A stretch of DNA of 64,000 nt from Cladocopium goreaui (lineage: Eukaryota > Sar > Dinophyceae > Suessiales > Symbiodiniaceae), in contig CAMXCT020006135.1 of NCBI GenBank assembly GCA_947184155.2, positions 124,001-188,000 of the forward strand, read 5' to 3'. The notes under the pieces were generated by a model. The model did not search any database and was not told where the DNA came from. It saw only the letters and a list, made by a program, of their open reading frames with translations. This document shows positions 33,365 through 41,749 of this stretch, piece by piece. The first letter of the stretch is position 1, and each line of letters starts with the position of its first letter. Made by a program: the position numbers and the translations under genes.

Positions 33365-33903
33365 CCCTCCCGGGAGCTCAGTTGATGACCTTCGCGGCGG
33401 CATACAGCCAGGAACGCAACGAACAGTGGACGGATGTGTGGCCGGCCGTCAAGAACACTGTTTGGCACGGCGACAACGTCGTGGTGCACTGCATCAAGGG
33501 GCGACACCGGGGTGCTTTCTTAGGCATCCTTTGCCGTGCATTGCTGGCCGGTGAGTCCATTGAGGATGCCAACCACTACGTGGAGAGCCGCAGGGATACA
33601 GAGCTGAACAAGGTCATTCGCGACCAAGGCATGCGGAAGTGGCTGCATAAGACCTTCCAGGACACCGCGGTGGGAACACAGCACCCTGAGCCGCAGGGAT
33701 ATGCAGCTACGGAGAGGTCCAGCACCCATGTCACGGTCGAGGACGGCATCACCTTGTGCCAGCATAAGCAGGCCGATGGGAAGGCGAAGCGCCTGGTGAA
33801 CCCATACATGTCCACGGACGTCTTTGAAGCTCTGGCATGGGAGCGCCCCTGGTGTGACCAGTGCCTCCGTCGAGCGCCAGCGTCATGGTGGCCGCCTGCC
33901 TAA
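33361..33903 (+). CDS. element ORF 3: cysteine-phosphatase-like domain
   Basis: This frame of about 180 codons holds VVVHCIKGRHRGAFLGILC, the HCxxGxxR signature of cysteine-dependent phosphatases (dual-specificity and RNA 5'-triphosphatase families), followed by helix-like ALLAGESIEDANHYVESRRD as expected after the P-loop. The Cys and Arg are present. Position +1 after Arg is Gly rather than the usual Ser/Thr. The C-terminal part has a Cys pair (CDQCLRRAP). Substrate unknown. A phosphatase is not a standard part of tyrosine-recombinase elements. Confidence 0.6.
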   Translation: MTLPGAQLMTFAAAYSQERNEQWTDVWPAVKNTVWHGDNVVVHCIKGRHRGAFLGILCRALLAGESIEDANHYVESRRDTELNKVIRDQGMRKWLHKTFQDTAVGTQHPEPQGYAATERSSTHVTVEDGITLCQHKQADGKAKRLVNPYMSTDVFEALAWERPWCDQCLRRAPASWWPPA

Positions 33904-34421
33904 GCTGCCCAAGCCGAATTTTTGGCCTTTGCGCTGATCAGCAGCACTGGCCCGTTCCGGCCATGGAGAGCCGAATTCATCAGCTCGGGGCTTGGATAAG
34001 AGCATCAATCCAGCCTGCATGACCGCCCCCAGCAGTAACACCATGCGCGAGAGGAAAATAATAGAGCCAGGTGACTTTCAGTAGGGTGACCACTGAGCAA
34101 GTGCCGTGCCCTCATGTTTTTCGTTGTGTTTCAAGTTTTTCCTTTCATGACAACACGCAAGACCATCTGGGAGGGGGACCTCAGATAGTCGAGTGTACCA
34201 TAGCTCTGTGGCAGCATGAAGGTGATGTCATGTGAGGACGCAACATAGCTGTGCGTTGTACACATGTCCAGATTTCACATCAGTGTATGTCAGAGTCCAG
34301 TTATTTCATGCCACGCCAGGCGGTTCCAGCATAACGCACGGGGGAGACCCGAGGCGCAGTTTTCAGTCAAAGGGAGGGGATCCCTGGGCCTTAGCTAGAG
34401 GGGTGTCCTCAAGAATAGGCC
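33904..34421 (+). other. element internal non-coding stretch
   Basis: About 520 bp between ORF 3 and ORF 4 without a supported frame. It carries several GGNGA- or GNRA-loop hairpins (at about 34078, 34161, 34339 and 34371). It may hold an internal leader or promoter for the downstream frames. That is inference. Confidence 0.5.
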
Positions 34422-35621
34422 ATGGAGACTGATAAAGTCCCACTGGAAAAGGGTTCCCCGGAGGAAATCCTAAGGAAGTTGGGTGACAACTTCTCGTTGG
34501 ATGATGGGGTAATCACAGCCCTGCTCCGGTTGGGCGTCGAAAGTTTGCAAGAGTTTCGTTTCCTCTGGGCATCGGAGCAAGCCATTGAGCCCTGGGTTGC
34601 TAAGCTGGGCCTGGGGGATAAGGCATTGCTGATGACGGCTCGAGTCCGCAGAGCATGGGCCGCAGTGGGACTCTACTACCGTCAGGTGGAGCAGGATCGA
34701 TCCAAGATTGCACTGTCGGACTTGGACACCATGCTTGGGGAGACCGAGCTGCGCGACACCAAGCAGCAGTTTTGGAGACGCTACAAGATGCGCTTCCCCC
34801 CAGAGATCCACCTAGCAGACACCACCATCTCCAGAGTCGCCAGAGAGATGCAGAAGCGCATGCTTTGCGTGTACAACATATGGAGAGTGAAAACCCTTCA
34901 ATTCCAGCTCACTACATCGCAGAAGAAACGCAAACTCAGCGAAGGACTGTTCTTGGAAGATGGCGACGATGAGGAGGTGGTCACCCATGATGTTGACAAC
35001 TACCTGGACAGGTTGTTCACCCTGATGTTAGCTTATGCCATGGCAGGGTGCTCTGGGGTGACCGGAGCACCAGATGCCGCGCAAGAGCTCAACTTAGGAG
35101 CTGATACGGTCAAGTTTGTCAACGTCCCCATGGACATCGTCTACAAGTACTACTTCAGAGCCAAGCGCAGTGTGGCAGGTCTGCCCACCTCACAGCGCAT
35201 GCAATGGCTCCAGGCCAAAGATGTGGAGGAACGTAGTGAGTGGGTGTCCAAATTTCGTGAGTCTACGATGAGCCTGGGACAGGTGATCAGCGAGATCTAC
35301 ACGTCCAGGGACGCACATTGGTCTGCACCAGGGCCCTCTACCCCGGACAGGAAGAATGCAGCACCTACCGCAGCCTCTACTGCAAGTCCATCTAAGGTGC
35401 CGCCAAGCACATCACCCTTGAAGTTGGGCAAGCCGATCAATGGCAAACCCGTGGCAACGGCAATGAAGGATGGTACCAAACTTTGCCCGCAATTTCAACG
35501 CGGAGGCTGTAAGGCCAAACCATGTCCTCAAGGAGCCCATCGATGCGGGGCAGTTGTCACAAAAGATCGGGTATGTGGAGCGTTCAACCACGGTGCAGCT
35601 AATTGCACTGGTAAGCGTTGA
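34422..35621 (+). CDS. element ORF 4: gag-like protein with CCCH-like cluster
   Basis: METDKVPLEKGSPEEIL opens a 399-codon frame rich in predicted helix. The C-terminal 55 residues carry a Cys/His cluster (LCPQFQRGGCKAKPCPQGAH, then CGAVV...CGAFNHGAANCTG) that closely parallels the one after the recombinase in ORF 2, so the two probably share an origin. The layout (helical body plus C-terminal zinc knuckle-like cluster) fits a nucleocapsid-type RNA-binding protein. No catalytic motif is seen. Confidence 0.6.
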   Translation: METDKVPLEKGSPEEILRKLGDNFSLDDGVITALLRLGVESLQEFRFLWASEQAIEPWVAKLGLGDKALLMTARVRRAWAAVGLYYRQVEQDRSKIALSDLDTMLGETELRDTKQQFWRRYKMRFPPEIHLADTTISRVAREMQKRMLCVYNIWRVKTLQFQLTTSQKKRKLSEGLFLEDGDDEEVVTHDVDNYLDRLFTLMLAYAMAGCSGVTGAPDAAQELNLGADTVKFVNVPMDIVYKYYFRAKRSVAGLPTSQRMQWLQAKDVEERSEWVSKFRESTMSLGQVISEIYTSRDAHWSAPGPSTPDRKNAAPTAASTASPSKVPPSTSPLKLGKPINGKPVATAMKDGTKLCPQFQRGGCKAKPCPQGAHRCGAVVTKDRVCGAFNHGAANCTGKR

Positions 35622-35693
35622 CACGCCCCAGAAGAGGAGGCGGCTGCCTCTTTTGGGTCAGATGAGCTAGAGCCGCAAGAGGGGCGACCTCTT

Positions 35694-37472
35694 ATGGCAG
35701 ATCTCATGGCAGGTCCCAACGCACCCCTCACCAAAGCATTCATCAGTTGCGGGTGGCAATGCATTACAGTGGATTGGTTGTTGGATGACAGCCATGACCT
35801 GTCAGATGAGCGCCGGCAACACTCCCTGAGCAAACAGCTTGAAGAGGTGATCTTCATAGCGGCAGCTATCGACTGTTCAACAAAGAGTAGGGCCAGGGAG
35901 ATCCCCAGGAAATTTGAAGACGGGCGGCCAGCCCCTGGTCCTCTTCGATCCGAGGTCTACCCTGATGGCCTGCCTCACCTCAACAGCCGGGATGCCCAAA
36001 GAGTTGACCTTGACAACAAAGCCTGCAATTATGTCTTGGGCGAAATTCAGAAGTTGCGGGATAGGGGGGGAGGCAGTGTGCGTGAAAACCCTGCCCGCTC
36101 CTTGCACTGGTGGACGTCCACGGAGGTGACTATGTGGGAATCGGGACAATGGTTCGACACAGCCTACGCGGCATGTACTTTGGGTGGGGCGCGTTGCAAG
36201 CATCAAGTGCTACGGCACAATGTGGAGGAGATCCAACGTTGGCCCCCAGCCAATTGCCACCATGTACACGACCCACAGGAATGGACCCCCTACACCTCCG
36301 ACGGCCAGCGGTTCTACCCATCCAAAGAAGAGGCAGAGTACACCGCAGTCCTTGCCTTTGCCATTGCAGTGTCGGCTAGTTGGTGGGCAGTCCGCACAGG
36401 TCTAGCCGTCCTGCATGTCCCACGCATGCCCACGTTCATGTCAGTTGGACGCCGTGAACATTGGCTGGATATGGACCCGCGCGCAATGCGGGAGTGGGCA
36501 ATGGCACCACTGGCGGTGACGCTGGGCCTCACAGAATCCTTGAGGGCTGAACGATCGGGGTTACCGGTCCGAAGGCTCGTCAAAGAGGTGATGATCGAGA
36601 ACAATAAGCTACCACGCAATACCATCTACGTCGGCCGAGGCAGCTTTCATCATCGCCTATCGACGACCAAGTGGAAATCGCCATGGACACCGGGCCACAA
36701 CTGCGAAGCCGGTGAATGGCCGGCCAGGTACATCGTCCACATTCGAACATCACCTTTGTGGGACGCCTTGCATGAGCTTAGCAATATGGAGCTGGCGTGC
36801 GATTGCCCCATGGAGCACCTGTGCGAAGCGGACATGCTCATTGGCCTCTTCTTCGATGCCACCGCCCCTGGGGGTGACCCATTGCAGCGGGGCACCGATG
36901 GCCGATGGAGTAGGACTGTGGCATTGCTGCAAGGGATCCAGGCCATTCCTAGGGGGGTAGCCCTACCCATGATGAGCCAAGAAGCACTGGTATTGGCATT
37001 CCAAAAGCTTTTCCCCGAGCACTGGTTCAAGAACTACAAGTTTGCAATGATCGAAGACCTCATTAACAGCCCGCCCTTCTGCTCATATGCCGCTTGGCTT
37101 GCAGAGCGAGGAGAAGCTTGGGACGGGCCCCTAGTCCCGCATCTGGCTGCCGGGTCCGTGAGGCAGCTTGCACGGATTGGGGACGGGTGCCAAGTGGGTG
37201 CGATGACACACCGTGCCGCCTTGCCCCCACTGCTGCCGTTCAACTTGGATCCCGAGGACCACTTCAACCAAGCAATCCAACGAGCCCAGCAACCGTTGCC
37301 CTACGAAGACCTCCCAGTTGTCGACTTAGACCTGGAGTTCGTAGCAGATGCATATGTGGCACATGGCCAGCAGTTGCGGTCGTGGCGGCAGCAGGCAGCT
37401 TGCGCTCCTTCCAAGAGCCGGCCATCCAGCAGGTCACACGGCACCGCGATGTGGGGCTCATCGCATTGCTGA
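35694..37472 (+). CDS. element ORF 5: methyltransferase-like and DUF4326-like domains
   Basis: Residues about 1-190 resemble the C5-methyltransferase-like domain known from eukaryotic retroelements: AFISCGWQCITVDWLLD, a region matching the 'PPCSTxS' site but reading IDCSTKSRAREIP, then DGLPHLNSRDAQRVDLDN and ENPARSLHWW. The catalytic PPC is not evident, so activity is doubtful. Residues about 305-385 match DUF4326 as I recall it: IYVGRGSFHHRLSTTKWKSP, ... LHELSNMELACDCPMEHLCE, ADMLIGLFF. The DUF4326 function is unknown. Both domains are accessory to retrotransposition. Confidence 0.6.
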   Translation: MADLMAGPNAPLTKAFISCGWQCITVDWLLDDSHDLSDERRQHSLSKQLEEVIFIAAAIDCSTKSRAREIPRKFEDGRPAPGPLRSEVYPDGLPHLNSRDAQRVDLDNKACNYVLGEIQKLRDRGGGSVRENPARSLHWWTSTEVTMWESGQWFDTAYAACTLGGARCKHQVLRHNVEEIQRWPPANCHHVHDPQEWTPYTSDGQRFYPSKEEAEYTAVLAFAIAVSASWWAVRTGLAVLHVPRMPTFMSVGRREHWLDMDPRAMREWAMAPLAVTLGLTESLRAERSGLPVRRLVKEVMIENNKLPRNTIYVGRGSFHHRLSTTKWKSPWTPGHNCEAGEWPARYIVHIRTSPLWDALHELSNMELACDCPMEHLCEADMLIGLFFDATAPGGDPLQRGTDGRWSRTVALLQGIQAIPRGVALPMMSQEALVLAFQKLFPEHWFKNYKFAMIEDLINSPPFCSYAAWLAERGEAWDGPLVPHLAAGSVRQLARIGDGCQVGAMTHRAALPPLLPFNLDPEDHFNQAIQRAQQPLPYEDLPVVDLDLEFVADAYVAHGQQLRSWRQQAACAPSKSRPSSRSHGTAMWGSSHC

Positions 37473-39214
37473 TGCTGCTGACATCATGGGCAGACACCAG
37501 CTTTCCCTATGGTCTGATCCGTGGGTTGCCTGCAGTGGGCTACGCACCACCTTATGGGATATTCCCCCAACAGCCAGCGGAGGTGATCAGCATGGCAGAT
37601 GTGTTGGAGGGATGGCAGGAACACAATCAGCACATCTTGGGCCAGCTGAGAGCAGGCAAGGACGACGAGTTCCTCCTGCAGCAGTCAGTGGAGGACGCAG
37701 CGAATGGCTTCTGCACAGAGCCCTTGCGACGAACAGATTTCCTGCGGGCCATTGGCAACAAGGCCCATCGATTGATCCCGCGTTGCGTGATCACACAGAG
37801 CTCAGGCAAGCAGCGTGTGATCGACAATGGAGACACCGGAGGACAATCAGCCTTGTCATCTGATGCGAACAAGCTCACATTGTGCAGTCCATTGCGTCCT
37901 GCCCAGCACATTTGCCTTGCAATGCATCGTTGGACAGAGGATGAGATGGCCGATTTCTTCGCGAACGATGCCTGGGAAACAGGACAAGAAGATCTGCCTT
38001 CAGCATACAGGTATTGCCCTATGGCATTGCAGGAAAGTCTGGGCTGCGTGGTAGTGTGGTACCACCACGAATGGCAAACCCCTGCATACCAAGTCTACGC
38101 TGGGCTACTCTTCGGACTGCCGCTGGCGGTTACGTCATTCAACCGTTTTTCCAGATTATTGGAGGCACTAGCCAGGCGTTTTTGCCGAGTTTTGACATCC
38201 CTGTACTTTGATGATGCGACCATTACAGACTTGCGATCCTCAAAAGGGTCAGGCCAATGGGCCATGAATCAATTGTGTTCTCTTATCGGATCCCCCTTCG
38301 CAGAGGACAAGAAACAACCAATGCAGAGCACCGGAACCTTTTTGGGATTGACTCATGATCTTAGCTCCATCAACGAAACAGGGCATGTACAGTTTTGGGC
38401 TCGAGAACGGCTCCATGACAAAGTCCGTGACATGTTGGCAACCGCCAAGGTGACTGGCCATTTTAGCCGAGGGGCAGCATCGAAGCTGTACGGCTTGGCC
38501 AACTTCCTGGAACAGGGCATCTACGGTCGAGTGGGATATGGTGGCCTTATGGCCATTAAGGCCAGGCAAGACGAGACAACCTCGACCATCACTCCCGAGA
38601 TTGAAGCATGCTTCGAGGTGATCGAAGCGGTTATGCGCTTGCAGCCAAAACGGGAATTTCCCGTTCTGCACCTGGATCATCTGCGCTTTCTGGCAGCCTC
38701 CGATGCAGCTGTTGAAGCAGACAATCCTGGTTCAGGAGGTTTTCACCTGATCTTTTTCCAGCCTGACGGATCACAAATTCGTCACAGTTTTGTCGCGACC
38801 AACTGTGCAGAACTACGAGCACTTTGGCAACCTGCAGAGACGCATATCGCCCAATTGGAACTATCTATGGTGCTCTACGCCCTTGTCGAAAGGCCTGATC
38901 TGTTTCGAAATCGACGCGGCCTATGGTTTTTGGACAACGTAGCAGCCGTCATGACGCTAGTGAGAGGACGTTCTAGCAATGCCGACTTAGCAAAGCTAGG
39001 TCATTTGATCCATCTAGCTCTGTTTGCACTGCGAGCCCAAGGATATTGGGAGTACGTCCAGAGCAAGAGCAACTGGGCTGACGACATCAGCCGACTTGGC
39101 GTCAATGATCCATGGTGGCGATGCCATGGTTTTGAATTTTATTCGTCGTACCTCCCTACAATCTTGTTCCAGCTACCCTTTGCAGCTGTCATTCTCACCT
39201 TCGAATACCTTTAG
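37472..39214 (+). CDS. element ORF 6: reverse transcriptase and RNase H
   Basis: From about 37472 the frame reads GLIRGLPAVGYAPPYG, then reverse-transcriptase motifs: VITQSSGKQRVIDNG, LPSAYRYCPM, LFGLPLAVTSFNRFSRLL and the catalytic box LYFDDATITD. The C-terminal third is a DIRS-type RNase H (LAASDAAVEADNPGSGGFHL, NCAELRAL, QLELSMVLYAL, LWFLDNVAAVMTLVRG, WADDISRLGV). It ends 20 bp before B1. These domains copy element RNA into DNA. The YFDD box and the Asp/Glu residues of RNase H are visible. The frame extends further 5' over ORF 5, where I regard it as shadow. Confidence 0.85.
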   Translation: MLLTSWADTSFPYGLIRGLPAVGYAPPYGIFPQQPAEVISMADVLEGWQEHNQHILGQLRAGKDDEFLLQQSVEDAANGFCTEPLRRTDFLRAIGNKAHRLIPRCVITQSSGKQRVIDNGDTGGQSALSSDANKLTLCSPLRPAQHICLAMHRWTEDEMADFFANDAWETGQEDLPSAYRYCPMALQESLGCVVVWYHHEWQTPAYQVYAGLLFGLPLAVTSFNRFSRLLEALARRFCRVLTSLYFDDATITDLRSSKGSGQWAMNQLCSLIGSPFAEDKKQPMQSTGTFLGLTHDLSSINETGHVQFWARERLHDKVRDMLATAKVTGHFSRGAASKLYGLANFLEQGIYGRVGYGGLMAIKARQDETTSTITPEIEACFEVIEAVMRLQPKREFPVLHLDHLRFLAASDAAVEADNPGSGGFHLIFFQPDGSQIRHSFVATNCAELRALWQPAETHIAQLELSMVLYALVERPDLFRNRRGLWFLDNVAAVMTLVRGRSSNADLAKLGHLIHLALFALRAQGYWEYVQSKSNWADDISRLGVNDPWWRCHGFEFYSSYLPTILFQLPFAAVILTFEYL

Positions 39215-39235
39215 TGCTTTGGGAATTGAGTGCAT

Positions 39236-39448
39236 TGGGTGATTCCTGCAGAGCAGGTTCCAGCCTGGGTTGCCAGGCAGCTGACCAGTGGCGAAACTGG
39301 TCTGGGGCTATGTACGTGTCACATCGTGACAACCCAAAGCAAACCTGAGGATTGCAGGTGAAATTGACTGAGCATAGGCATAGCTGTGGAAAAAGAAAGC
39401 TGCGGGAGCGCGAGACAGTACCTGTTTCATATGACACTTTGAGATGTA
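39236..39448 (+). repeat. element repeat B1
   Basis: 213 bp, TGGGTGATTCCTGCAGAGC to TTTGAGATGTA. It matches B2 at 211 positions. It overlaps the first two bases (TA) of A2, which marks the likely circle junction. Confidence 0.95.
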
Positions 39449-39569
39449 CCCATGCATTGAGTTTGGCAGGCTTGGGTGTGCATGTATCATCTTTAAGTGC
39501 TTCAATGAATGCTATCATTTTGGCTCAAGTAAACTTGAACCAAAATAGCATTCATTGCTGTTTTCTTTC
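39447..39569 (+). repeat. element repeat A2
   Basis: Internal copy of the left terminal repeat, offset 9,591 bp from A1, one mismatch. After it come about 148 bp of unique sequence with an 8-bp GGCGA hairpin (39670-39690), then B2. Confidence 0.95.
39503..39557. other. hairpin with 14 nt of the spliced leader (A2 copy)
   Basis: Same structure as in A1. CATTTTGGCTCAAG lies at 39516-39529. Arms and loop are conserved. Confidence 0.85.
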
Positions 39570-39717
39570 CCCACCCTCCCAACCCTAAGAGCCGACCTCC
39601 CGTGGAGATGTCCGCCTAGGTTAGGGGAGCCTGCACGGCAGGCGAGTACATAGCCTCTATCGGGGATCATCTCTTGGGGCGACCAAGAGAGACTTTCCCT
39701 CCCTTAGGTTTAAGGGA

Positions 39718-39930
39718 TGGGTGATTCCTGCAGAGCAGGTTCCAGCCTGGGTTGCCAGGCAGCTGACCAGTGGCGAAACTGGTCTGGGGCTATGTACGTG
39801 TCACATCGTGACAACTCAAAGCAAACCTGAGGATTGCAGGTGAAATTGACTGAGCTTAGGCATAGCTGTGGAAAAAGAAAGCTGCGGGAGCGCGAGACAG
39901 TACCTGTTTCATATGACACTTTGAGATGTA
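39718..39930 (+). repeat. element terminal repeat B2
   Basis: Right terminal repeat. The element ends TTTGAGATGTA and is followed by a TATATATA tract of host DNA. Confidence 0.95.
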
Positions 39931-40053
39931 TATATATATTTATTCATTATAACATTATATAAAACAGTAATTTAGTAGCAGGACTATGTAAAAGTACAAT
40001 GTTAGATGATGTCAGATGTACGATGTACTGTATCATTATCACCTGTATTGCAG

Positions 40054-40999
40054 CCCACTGAAGTTCTTAACGCCTGCCCAGGCCGAGATCGCCCAGAATT
40101 TGCAGCACCCCGGGCTCCGCAAATCAGGTGAGTCTGCGGCATGTGTGCTGGTTGACCTGTGTGGCTTGGGGTAAATTGAGATCGATTGAAAGAATCCAAA
40201 TTGCTGAACAAGCCAACTACATCCAACATCATCCAACTACTGTATCATTGTTGACCGTGGCTTGACACAGGAACCATCAGGAACCCTTGGGGTCAAGAGT
40301 AATCGAGCGACGCTAGCAACAGGCAGACGCCAGAGCAGGTGACGCCACAAGGTCCTCGAAGAGTCCTGCAGGCGTGGCACGACAGCCGCCCAGGTCGTCC
40401 AGCAGTGATCAATGATCCACACCGTGGAATCCGTTGGACACTAGAGGAACTCAGACGAACCATGATGAACCATGATGAGCCTAGAGTTTAACGTAGGCGG
40501 AGTTGTTTGGAAACGACGAGCGTTTCCAATTGACTGAAGAAATGTTGATGCGATTTGTAGAATATTTTTAGAAACATGCCATAGCAAAAAAAAAGGTCAA
40601 CAGCAACAGAAGTCTCATCTAGCCGTGACAACAGTGACCATGACGAACTCTCCGGAGAGGCTCTCAGGCTGCAAGATGGCCTGCCAGCCTCGTCACAGGC
40701 TTCCATGATCTTCATGGGAGTGGGATGGGACAGGAATTCTCAGTGGAGTCAGCTGCACAACTAGTGATTTTGTATGCCTTTGTACCCCAAAGATCAACAG
40801 CATCCCTGGGTTTGATATGGATTGGATTGACATGGCCTATGGTTTGATGAATTTTGATATATTTTGATGAATTTGAGTAGTACTCAGTAGGAGGTGGACG
40901 TGTTTGACTACCCTTGACGAGGAAGAGCAGAAGTTGTTTGACTTCTTCAGCGAACCTGCAGCCTTCGGCCTGGGGCCTGGCGAGACACAGTGCTATTAA
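40054..40999 (+). CDS. multi-exon gene, unknown product
   Basis: The first visible exon, 40054-40137, follows CTGTATTGCAG and ends at a canonical CAG|GTGAGT. It reads PLKFLTPAQAEIAQNLQHPG. A second (40271-40338) follows TTGACACAG and ends at CAG|GTGACG. A terminal stretch to TAA 40997-40999 reads TTLDEEEQKLFDFFSEPAAF then GLGPGETQCY. The 5' exons are not visible to the right of the mobile element, so either the start is in a tiny exon near 39.95 kb or the element sits in an intron of this gene. The family is not recognised. Confidence 0.5.
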
Positions 41000-41740
41000 C
41001 CAAGAACAGTGATTTCCCACATAGTCACATAGTCAGAACATCTGCTTGCACAAGCTGGTGCCTTCTGGAATAACACATATGTACGCATGAATATTGCATA
41101 GACATCTTAGATAATCTTACATGCTCTCCTAGTAGTCTCCACCGCAGAAGTCTGCAGCAGTCCATGTCTTGACAATCCTGCTCGCGTCAAGCCCAGGTCA
41201 TCAAATGCATTGACTGGTGGCAGTGCTTAAAACGCGATGGATTATATTGCACGCTCGGCGTGGAAAAAGAAGCGGCAGCCGTGTCATTTTGGACCGCTGA
41301 TGACTGCTGAGTACTGAAGCTTTTTGTTTTGGCAGTTTTTGTGGGATGAACATAGGCGCACCACACACCATGGAATATTATACTGGATATAACCTGGATA
41401 TATCTATATATATGGTGCACAATGTGGCCAACTTATGAACTCCACATACTTGTAACTTGTAATGCAGTAGTCATATATTATGCAGTATTTGAATGTATTT
41501 GACATGTGAATGAATGAAATACATATAATTCACGGATCTTTATATACATACATACACACACACATACATCACATACATCAGGAGGAAGAAAGTTTTTTCC
41601 CGTTTAGCGTCTTATAAACATCATGATCCTCAGCCGCGGATCAATTCTCCTCATTTCGCGTGGCCTGCATGGCAGATCGTATTTCAAGTCGGAATAATTA
41701 AAACTCTTTTAAAGCAAACCAGCTGATCCGCGATCCGCCA
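41000..41740. other. no gene recognised
   Basis: AT-rich sequence with TATATATA and (CA)n patches (41400-41580). No convincing exon. Confidence 0.45.
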
Positions 41741-41749
41741 TGTGATTCA

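Larger units (their letters stand above)
30034..39690 (+). other. family of GGNGA-loop hairpins spread over the element
   Basis: Short stems close on a five-base GGNGA loop (also readable as a GNRA tetraloop). With stems of 6 bp or more: 30034-30052 (7), 30517-30539 (9, one G-T), 30644-30666 (9, one G-T), 31028-31044 (6), 33354-33370 (6), 34474-34494 (7-8), 34733-34749 (6), 35048-35070 (9), 35677-35693 (6), 35840-35856 (6), 38610-38628 (7) and 39670-39690 (8). Weaker or bulged ones are at 31567, 32894, 34078, 34161, 34339, 34371 and 36869. The arms differ completely between sites (acaagg/ccttgt, aagagg/cctctt, gcttcga/tcgaagc) yet stay complementary, so selection or origin acts on the fold rather than the sequence. 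Confidence 0.75.
29856..39930 (+). mobile_element. tyrosine-recombinase (DIRS/Ngaro-like) retrotransposon with split direct repeats
   Basis: The ends have the split-direct-repeat plan of PAT/Ngaro-type elements: A1 (29856-29978) at the left, then coding DNA, then B1 (39236-39448), A2 (39447-39569) and B2 (39718-39930). A copies match at 122 of 123 positions and B copies at 211 of 213. Inside are a tyrosine-recombinase-like region, a reverse transcriptase with a DIRS-type RNase H, and several accessory domains. The element is about 10.1 kb. There is no obvious target-site duplication: flanks are TA-rich on both sides (CATATA left, TATATATTT right), as expected for recombinase-mediated insertion. 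Near-identical repeats and long open frames suggest a young copy. It looks nearly whole, with about two frame breaks or natural frame overlaps. Treated here as a fossil. Confidence 0.9.
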
